NCBI GenBank assembly: GCA_002421995.1
Contig: DISP01000110.1
Location: 1-29,187 of the forward strand
Direction: 5' to 3'
Origin: Bacteroidales bacterium UBA6207
Lineage (GTDB): Bacteria > Bacteroidota > Bacteroidia > Bacteroidales > F082
Length of the DNA: 29,187 bases
The position numbers and the translations under genes were made by a program. Shown in pieces: positions 23,824 through 29,187 of the stretch (its first letter is position 1; each line of letters starts with the position of its first letter). A model generated the notes under the pieces. That model did no database searches and was not told the origin of the DNA. It saw only the letters and a list, made by a program, of their open reading frames with translations.

Positions 23824-24816
23824 TTAAATACTGATTTTATTTGCTGCCTGATTTAATTTTTCGAGTATCTGGTGTGCCACCAACAGCACCTTGTAACCAT
23901 CTTCAATGGTCACCATCGGGCTTTTGTTGTTGACGATGGCGTGATAAAAACTTTCAAGCTCTGCCTGTATGGCATTTGAAGGCAAAACGGCAGGGCGCTC
24001 GAAGCTGATCTCGCGCATTCCTTTTCCGTTTCCGAGGTCAATCACCATGGCCATTGGGTTTGAAGGCTCTTCATCAACAGCGCTCATCCTCACTATTTCT
24101 GTTGTTTTTTCAAGAAAATCAACGCTGATATAGGCGTCCTTCTGGAAAAATCTGGTCTTACGCATGTTTTTCATCGAAATGCGGCTTGCTGTCAGGTTGG
24201 CAACACATCCGTTGGCAAATTCGATGCGGGCGTTGGTTATGTCAGGAGTTTCGCTAACCACAGCCACTCCGCTTGCGCTGATACCTGTTATTTCGGAATC
24301 AACAGCACTCAGCAGGATGTCAATATCATGCACCATGAGGTCGAGCACAACAGGAACGTCAGTGCCACGTGGGTTGAACTGGGCAAGACGGTGGGTTTCG
24401 ATAAACATGGGTTGATGCAGCGATTCTCTGGCCGCGAGGAATGCGGGGTTGAAACGTTCAACGTGTCCCACCTGTACCTTCACGCCTGCGTCGGTTGCCA
24501 GCCTGATAAGCTCACGCGCTTCATCCGGTGTTGCCACGATGGGTTTTTCGATGAAAACGTGCTTTTTTTTCAGCAGGGCTTCAGAAGCACAGGCAAAATG
24601 CGCGATTGTTGGGGTAACGATATCAACCACCTCCACCGCATCCACGAGCGCTGCAATGCTGTTGAATGATGTGAGGCCAAATTCTTTTTCAACCTTTTCA
24701 ACGGTCTGCGGATCGGGATCATAAAAACCTACAAGCTCATAATCACCTATTTGCCTGATACACCTGATGTGAATCTTACCTAAATGGCCTGCGCCTAAAA
24801 CCCCGATCTTTAACAT
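23824..24816 (-). CDS. Gfo/Idh/MocA-family NAD(P)-dependent oxidoreductase
   Basis: The true start is the ATG at 24816 (330 residues): MLKIGVLGAGHLGKIHIRCI opens the Rossmann fold with GAGHLG (8-13). The longer frame to 25146 overlaps pcm and has no merit. Further hallmarks are EKP (90-92) with the catalytic Lys and GHVERFNPA (117-125) in the substrate domain, as in many sugar-nucleotide or inositol oxidoreductases. Upstream of a lipoprotein and an initiating sugar transferase, it is plausibly a sugar-nucleotide oxidoreductase in glycan synthesis, but substrate is inference. A -7 box sits about 10-15 bases before the ATG. Confidence 0.9.
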   Translation of the reverse strand: MLKIGVLGAGHLGKIHIRCIRQIGDYELVGFYDPDPQTVEKVEKEFGLTSFNSIAALVDAVEVVDIVTPTIAHFACASEALLKKKHVFIEKPIVATPDEARELIRLATDAGVKVQVGHVERFNPAFLAARESLHQPMFIETHRLAQFNPRGTDVPVVLDLMVHDIDILLSAVDSEITGISASGVAVVSETPDITNARIEFANGCVANLTASRISMKNMRKTRFFQKDAYISVDFLEKTTEIVRMSAVDEEPSNPMAMVIDLGNGKGMREISFERPAVLPSNAIQAELESFYHAIVNNKSPMVTIEDGYKVLLVAHQILEKLNQAANKISI

Positions 24817-24830
24817 AAAATTACTTTTTG

Positions 24831-24838
24831 CAAAAGTA
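24831..24838 (-). promoter_or_regulatory. Candidate -7 box (TACTTTTG) for the Gfo/Idh operon
   Basis: TACTTTTG on the minus strand matches TAnnTTTG and would start RNA about 10 nt before the ATG at 24816. That supports the short gene model. No TTG is found at -33. A near-match on the plus strand (TAACTTCG, 24865-24872) could serve the divergent pcm gene. Confidence 0.4.
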
Positions 24839-24930
24839 TCACTTTTTGGTTTTAGGGATATTGCTAACTTCGCAACCGGTGAATTTAGAATAGCTATAAA
24901 TATCCAAACAACACGCATAGAAGTAGTTAG

Positions 24931-25578
24931 ATGGAAGATACATTCAGGCACAAGGGTTTGCGTAAGATGCTGGTGGAGACGATTAAGGAGAAAGGCATCA
25001 CTGACAAAGGTGTTTTGGCTGCCATTGAGAGCATTCCGCGCCATTTTTTCATGGACTCGTCGTTTCTTGAGTTTGCCTACCAGGACAAACCATTCCCTAT
25101 CGGAAGTGGTCAGACCATTTCGCAGCCCTATACAGTGGCTTTTCAAACCATGTTATTGCAAATCCAACGCGGACTAAAGGTGCTTGAAATTGGAACCGGA
25201 TCGGCGTATCAGGCTTGTGTCTTGGCCGAAATGGGAGCAAAAGTGTTTACCATTGAGCGGCAACGAAAACTATATGTGAAAACCAAGGCTTTTATGGAAA
25301 CAATGCCCTGGAAACCTCAGCTTTTCTTAGGTGATGGCTTTGAAGGTTTGCCAAAGTTTGCGCCTTTTGACCGTGTACTTATCACCGCAGCAGCTCCGGA
25401 AATTCCTCAGGCTCTGGTGCAGCAGCTCAAAACCGGTGGTATGATGGTGATTCCGCATGGCGAAGGCGAAGAGCAGGTGATGCTCCGACTGACAAAGCAA
25501 GCCGACGGAAGCCTGAGCCGCGAGGAGTTTGGCGTGTTTCGTTTTGTACCCATGCTGGGCGACCTGGGAAATGATTGA
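24931..25578 (+). CDS. pcm: Protein-L-isoaspartate O-methyltransferase
   Basis: Methylates isoaspartyl residues in aged proteins so they can revert to aspartate, using SAM. 215 residues, the usual length. Motifs: SIPRHFFMD (34-42), GSGQTISQPYTVAFQTMLLQ (58-77), the SAM-binding VLEIGTGSAYQACVLAE (84-100) and the later DRVLITAAAPEIPQALVQQL (about 146-165). The gene is divergent from the Gfo/Idh operon and monocistronic. No terminator was found behind it. Confidence 0.97.
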   Translation: MEDTFRHKGLRKMLVETIKEKGITDKGVLAAIESIPRHFFMDSSFLEFAYQDKPFPIGSGQTISQPYTVAFQTMLLQIQRGLKVLEIGTGSAYQACVLAEMGAKVFTIERQRKLYVKTKAFMETMPWKPQLFLGDGFEGLPKFAPFDRVLITAAAPEIPQALVQQLKTGGMMVIPHGEGEEQVMLRLTKQADGSLSREEFGVFRFVPMLGDLGND

Positions 25579-26034
25579 TGCAGAGCAGATAATCCAATCT
25601 TCCTGTCGCATTCATCAATCTACAAATCACTTCGAATATCTGTAACTGACGGCAATGCTCAAAGCTGATTTCTCCGCGTGCCGGCAGTTGGGCAGCGGTT
25701 TGTCTGAAACAGGGCAAGAGAGATAAAAGGTTTATGTGAAAAAGTTGCGGGATAAAATCGGTGGAATTTTAAGTGCAAAATCTTTTGTGTAGCGATGTTT
25801 CAAAGTATCATTATATTTTTTACAAATCCCGCGTTTTATCAGAAAACACAGGCATTCTCCAAAAGAATTGATGCCAAAAAAAACGGCATCAAGCAGAAAT
25901 AAGTGTTGACATTTACGTAAAACTACTGATAACCAAGTTATTTGGAATAAGTATAAATTAGACAAGCGTTTAAGATTTTTTCTCAATACACTTGACAACT
26001 ATTTTCCTTTGACTAATTTTGGAAAACCAAAACA
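25579..26034. other. 456-bp intergenic region with a hairpin and a good promoter
   Basis: No protein-like frame. A perfect 8-bp hairpin (TTGATGCC 25868-25875, GGCATCAA 25885-25892, A-rich 9-nt loop) has no T-run after it on either strand, so is not a classic terminator. The end carries the promoter for the gene at 26035. The remaining bases, AT-rich after 25735, show nothing I can name. Confidence 0.5.
25992..26021 (+). promoter_or_regulatory. Full promoter match for the gene at 26035, very short leader
   Basis: TTG (25992-25994), 19 nt, then TAATTTTG (26014-26021) matches both boxes at the expected distance. The predicted start near 26025 leaves a leader of only about 10 nt to the ATG at 26035, so the message may be nearly leaderless unless a later Met (26044) is used. 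Confidence 0.6.
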
Positions 26035-27114
26035 ATGGAAAACATGCTGAACAACCCACCCCTATTTACCCCTAAAACTTTGCGAAGGCCTGCAATAGAA
26101 ATGCTGAGGGCGCGTTGCTCGAAAGACAATGTTGAATCCAATTTCAACAACAAGCCCGAAGTGCCGGAAGCTTTCCAGTTGAAGGTAGGCAACGACATCA
26201 GGCAGTTTCTTACCAAAGTTGAAACCATCAAGCAAAATCCTGCGCTCAAGAACAGCGAAACCATCGAAACCGACTCAGCGCTGTGGTATCTTGAATCGTG
26301 TTTCAACTATTCTTATGGTTTCCCGAACCAATTTTACAAAAACTTCAAAATTGACACACTCGAATTCACGCTTTCCCTTGCCGGCAACCAGCGCGTGAGC
26401 ATGACGGCTTTAGCAGCCAAATACGAACAGATGATTGACGAGGTGCGGCAGGTGTATCATGCCAGCAGTTTCGCCCAAAAAGGCCTCGCGCTGATCAACT
26501 TGCAAAAGGCATCCACCACTGCCGAAAGCATCAGTTTCACTGCGAACGTGGTCACAGGCGAAAAAACCGACAACATTCCCCCACAGCCGGCGATAGAAGG
26601 GCCGTTTGGTGATGAGGATTATTGGTGGTATGGTGAAATGGAAGGTCGATGTGGCGAGTTCTTGATGAATTCTGATGCAGCACACCAACTCATGATGGCC
26701 ATGAATGCCAGCCTGCCGGACCCCACAGTTGGTAATTTTTACGTGATCAACCCTGTTGATATTGAACGTAAAGGTGGAGAGCCCAATGTGCGCCGACCCA
26801 ACGACCCGCTCGACAATAACTTTGATTACTACCTTTTTTATGCGTCGGAGGCTGTTGGAACAGTTGATCTTTGTCTGGAACGCAACACCATGAATGCCTA
26901 TTATAACCACCTGCGTTATCTCGGTCTCGAAAAAATAAAGGAAGACGAAAACCTTGGTTCAATGTATAGCCTGATTGGGATCACAACGATGTTTGGGTAC
27001 AAAGATGAAACGTTTTTATCAGGTAATAACTTTTGGAACTTTTATCATGAAGGCACTTTTCAATATGGCATCAAGGTGCATTATATGGATGGTGGTCAAG
27101 CATCTGAGTTATAA
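26035..27114 (+). CDS. Conserved-looking protein of unknown function
   Basis: 359 residues, no signal peptide and no long hydrophobic segment, so probably cytoplasmic. No family recognised. The N-terminal third is basic and helical; residues about 85-150 contain SCFNYSYGFPNQFY and TALAAKYEQMIDEVRQVYH. The C-terminal part is rich in aromatic and acidic residues (GDEDYWWYGEMEGRCGEF, NFDYYLFYASEAVGTVDLC, NLGSMYSLIGITTMFGYKDE), which looks like a folded beta-rich domain. It has a good promoter of its own. The stop codon (27112-27114) lies inside the left arm of a 156-bp palindromic element. Its genomic neighbours downstream are secreted proteins, but nothing suggests it is secreted. Confidence 0.8.
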   Translation: MENMLNNPPLFTPKTLRRPAIEMLRARCSKDNVESNFNNKPEVPEAFQLKVGNDIRQFLTKVETIKQNPALKNSETIETDSALWYLESCFNYSYGFPNQFYKNFKIDTLEFTLSLAGNQRVSMTALAAKYEQMIDEVRQVYHASSFAQKGLALINLQKASTTAESISFTANVVTGEKTDNIPPQPAIEGPFGDEDYWWYGEMEGRCGEFLMNSDAAHQLMMAMNASLPDPTVGNFYVINPVDIERKGGEPNVRRPNDPLDNNFDYYLFYASEAVGTVDLCLERNTMNAYYNHLRYLGLEKIKEDENLGSMYSLIGITTMFGYKDETFLSGNNFWNFYHEGTFQYGIKVHYMDGGQASEL

Positions 27115-27266
27115 TTAGTGCTTGTCTTTAAAGTCCGATGGCTGCGTTATGCACGTCATTCATGTCAGTCATTTACTTTAGTAAACTCCTGACATTCATT
27201 CCTTGCATGCCTCGCCCTCAAACTTTAAAGCTCAAGCCCAAGACATTATAGACAGACACTAATTAT
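27111..27266. repeat. 156-bp near-palindromic element overlapping a stop codon
   Basis: The outer arms ATAATTAGTGCTTGTC (27111-27126) and, inverted, ATAATTAGTGTCTGTC (27266 back to 27251) match at 14 of 16. CTTTAAAG boxes (27125-27132 and 27223-27230) follow. The inner arms pair imperfectly up to a strong core, TGTCAG (27163-27168) with CTGACA (27189-27194) and TTTAC (27172-27176) with GTAAA (27181-27185), closing on a TTTA tetraloop. No reading frame lies inside. It resembles a REP or small MITE; the right arm carries about 20 extra bases. Confidence 0.75.
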
Positions 27267-27274
27267 TATATGTT

Positions 27275-28726
27275 ATGAGATATATATTCTTATTCATTTT
27301 AATATCCACCGGCATGCTTTATGCTCAGCATTCCTTTGAATTAAAATTGGGGGATAATACCGCATACGAATGGTTAGAAGGTTCCATTGAATATCAAGAA
27401 AGTTACTACACGTATGGCCTTCGATACCATTCTAATATTTCTTCGTCTTTCATCAACAGAATAAGCCCTGATGGCGAAGTGTTACAAGCGGAATGGTATC
27501 CTAAAGAAGATACAGTCAATTACCTAAGCTTCATTCTCAAAAAAGCGAACGGAAACCTGCTATGTATCGGCAACATCGTGCGTGCTGTTTCAGAAGGAAG
27601 TTCAAATGATGTTTATTTCAGGGAAATAACACCTGATCTTGAATTGGTGCGGGAAGTGTATGACAGTTTGCCGGCCACGAACGGCCACACAAGCTTCCGG
27701 ATTAAAAACTACCTCATCAGCCCCATGAACGAGATTATCCTGCAAGGCGTAGCGGATACAGCGATTGAGGGCTTCACAAATTGTCCGTTCTTTGCGAAAT
27801 ATGATTACGAGGGCAATCGAATATCACACAAAATATTCTACAACTATAGAGATAGCTCTGAGGGGAGCGAACTCTTGTTCAGCGAAGACAGCAGCGCGTT
27901 CTATTTGATCGGTAATTTATCCCTGCCTTTTGCGTATGACTGGGCTAAGTTTGACCTGGATTTCAACTACCTTGGCTGCGGCAATTTTCCCACCAACGAA
28001 AGCGCTTTCACCAATCCTCCCCTGAGTGTGAAAAGTTTGCAGGATGGCAATTTCATCATGGCGCATAAGCTGTACAAGGTTGGAAATACATACGTCCACG
28101 GACTTGAAATGCGCTTGTACAATCCCAACTTTGAGCTGTTAGAAAATGTAGTGATTTACGATGAGGATCATGTTGATTTACCGATTAAGCAAGGCATGGG
28201 CTTTGTTGATGAAAACCATATTTGGGTGGCCAATTTTGAATCCCAGACAATACAGGTACCATCGGATATTCGATTTTATGTATTTGACGCCGCGCTCAAT
28301 CTTGTTGGGAGCAAAGTATTTGTGGGCGATCGCAGCTATTGGCTGCTTGATTTGCTGGCTACCTCAGATGGCGGTTGCATGATTACGGGGAAATGTGATG
28401 AATCTCCCGCATCGAGTTTTGGAGATGGATTCATCAAGAAAGTTCTATTGTCCGATGTGGTAACCGGCACCGGGGAACAAATGGCTGTCGGCAAGGAGGT
28501 ACGTCTGGGGCCGGTGCCGGCTACTGACAAACTCATCGTACAAACAAGCAATGAGGATTGCACACTGCAGCTCTGCAATATGGACGGTAGCTTGCTTTCT
28601 CAACACCAGCTGCGCCAAGGTGTCAACCTGGTTGGCATACAACAACTGCCGGCCGGTTTGTATATCGCCAACGTGGTCAACAACAAAAACAATCATGTAG
28701 AAAACTTTAAAATTATCAAACAATGA
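27275..28726 (+). CDS. Secreted T9SS cargo with C-terminal sorting domain
   Basis: 483 residues. MRYIFLFILISTGMLYAQ is a signal peptide with cleavage after AQ at about 18. The body (20-400) has repeating strands of the kind in PQQ or kelch-like propellers (LLCIGNIVRAVSE, YLISPMNEIILQGVADTA, AFYLIGNLSLPFAYDW, GGCMITGKCDESP). Residues about 405-483 are a type A T9SS sorting domain: LGPVPATDKLIVQ, LCNMDGSLLSQHQLRQGVN and the final LPAGLYIANV...FKIIK. It should cross the outer membrane through the type IX system and be attached or released. Its stop overlaps the start of the next gene (ATGA, 28723-28726). What it binds is unknown. Confidence 0.85.
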   Translation: MRYIFLFILISTGMLYAQHSFELKLGDNTAYEWLEGSIEYQESYYTYGLRYHSNISSSFINRISPDGEVLQAEWYPKEDTVNYLSFILKKANGNLLCIGNIVRAVSEGSSNDVYFREITPDLELVREVYDSLPATNGHTSFRIKNYLISPMNEIILQGVADTAIEGFTNCPFFAKYDYEGNRISHKIFYNYRDSSEGSELLFSEDSSAFYLIGNLSLPFAYDWAKFDLDFNYLGCGNFPTNESAFTNPPLSVKSLQDGNFIMAHKLYKVGNTYVHGLEMRLYNPNFELLENVVIYDEDHVDLPIKQGMGFVDENHIWVANFESQTIQVPSDIRFYVFDAALNLVGSKVFVGDRSYWLLDLLATSDGGCMITGKCDESPASSFGDGFIKKVLLSDVVTGTGEQMAVGKEVRLGPVPATDKLIVQTSNEDCTLQLCNMDGSLLSQHQLRQGVNLVGIQQLPAGLYIANVVNNKNNHVENFKIIKQ

Positions 28727-29187
28727 AACGTTTCTTTCAACAAAACATTAGCAAGACCTTACTGAAAGCATCCTTAGGGTTAGTAATACTTTTATTAGTC
28801 ATCCAGCAGGGCTTCGGGCAGTGCGTACAATGCGATGGCACAACAACAAGTGGTTTATTTCCCAGCGCTATTGGCAGATACACAAAAGCAACTGCGAATT
28901 ATTCATTTGCAGGTGGTATTTATTCGGAGGCAAATGGATCAGCATCAATTGCATTTGGCAATCGTACTTATGCTAACGGAGCCAATTCGGTGGTTTTAGG
29001 TATGTTTTTAAAAAGCAATTCTTCACCGGCAATTGTTTTAGGAGCTGGATTTGATGAGAACAATAGGCTTGAAAACTCTTTGCCCTATTCTATGATGATC
29101 GGTTTTGGTTCAACAAAACCAACGTTCTTTGTTGGACCATCAAGTGGCGTAAACAACACCGGCAAAATCGGCATCGGCAATGTCACC
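28723..29187 (+). CDS. YadA-head-like surface protein, 3'-partial
   Basis: The frame is open from the ATG at 28723 to the window's end (155 residues). A signal peptide (LLKASLGLVILLLVIQQGFG, cleavage near GFGQ) precedes a body with YadA-head-like repeats: YSFAGGIYSEANGSASIAFG, then NRTYANGANSVVLGMF, in which A-x-G-x-x-S-x-A/V-x-G recurs every 14 or so residues. Such left-handed parallel beta-rolls form trimeric adhesin heads or tail-fibre-like stalks. The closing GKIGIGNVT is like the segment before the C-terminal coiled or chaperone region in other Bacteroidota proteins. The ATGA overlap with the T9SS cargo argues for joint synthesis. The C-terminus is outside the window. Confidence 0.75.
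   Translation, partial: MKRFFQQNISKTLLKASLGLVILLLVIQQGFGQCVQCDGTTTSGLFPSAIGRYTKATANYSFAGGIYSEANGSASIAFGNRTYANGANSVVLGMFLKSNSSPAIVLGAGFDENNRLENSLPYSMMIGFGSTKPTFFVGPSSGVNNTGKIGIGNVT

Noticed and set aside
24817..25146. N-terminal extension of the Gfo/Idh protein
   Set aside because: It overlaps pcm on the other strand, adds 110 residues before a standard Rossmann start, and the promoter lies inside it.
25868..25892. Hairpin as terminator for pcm
   Set aside because: It is 290 bases past the stop and lacks a T-run on either side.
25732..25998. 88-residue minus-strand frame between pcm and the 26035 gene
   Set aside because: AT-rich stretch with Leu/Phe/Lys-biased translation, crosses the hairpin at 25868-25892 and has no recognisable domain.
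1..29187. tRNA, rRNA, CRISPR arrays, prophage or toxin-antitoxin genes
   Set aside because: No cloverleaf-like segment, spacer-repeat array or phage gene was seen by eye; very degenerate ones could be missed.

Overview
The window reads as chromosomal DNA of a free-living or environmental member of the Bacteroidota (Bacteroidales/Marinilabiliales-like; genus not assignable by eye). Support: a type IX secretion (T9SS) sorting domain on a secreted cargo, several lipoproteins with Bacteroidota-style lipoboxes, a DUF3352-like protein, a DUF6427-like membrane protein beside purD, and repeated matches to the Bacteroidota primary-sigma promoter (TTG, about 18-20 nt, TAnnTTTG).

Layout. 1-447: 3' part of a PagL-like outer-membrane barrel gene. 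448-1863: a 1.4 kb gene-poor island of dispersed repeats (GTGATGN heptamers with a shared tail, paired hairpins). 1864-2820: lipoprotein with two Ig-like repeats and a lipocalin-like C-terminus. 3044-9847 (minus): GT4 glycosyltransferase, purD, DUF6427-like protein and rnhB in a tightly packed run, then a DUF3352/beta-propeller-like protein. 9894-12167 (plus): FkbM methyltransferase and Wzx-like flippase, divergent from the GT4 gene, so surface-glycan genes flank purD. 12363-14036: a small lipoprotein and an outer-membrane protein. 14061-19692 (minus): YgiD-type dioxygenase, YceI protein, Crp/Fnr regulator, a putative class I isoprenoid-synthase-like protein and a CE7-type esterase. 19872-24816 (minus): ahcY, then (reading minus strand) Gfo/Idh oxidoreductase, lipoprotein and polyprenyl glycosylphosphotransferase in one apparent operon. 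24931-25578: pcm. 26035-29187 (plus): an unrecognised protein, a T9SS cargo and the start of a YadA-head-like surface protein, the last two translationally coupled.

The strongest unexplained structure is mobile or repetitive DNA placed exactly at gene ends. A 439-bp MITE (15728-16166) has 16-bp terminal inverted repeats and a perfect 6-bp target duplication; it sits inside the stop codon of the Crp/Fnr gene and turns TAA into TAG without changing the protein. A 156-bp near-palindrome (27111-27266) contains the stop codon of the gene before it. A heptamer tract at 437-457 encodes the last codons and stop of the PagL-like gene and recurs, expanded, at 962-1024. No complete new defence or biosynthetic system is visible. 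The protein most worth following is the isoprenoid-synthase-like one at 16829-17797.
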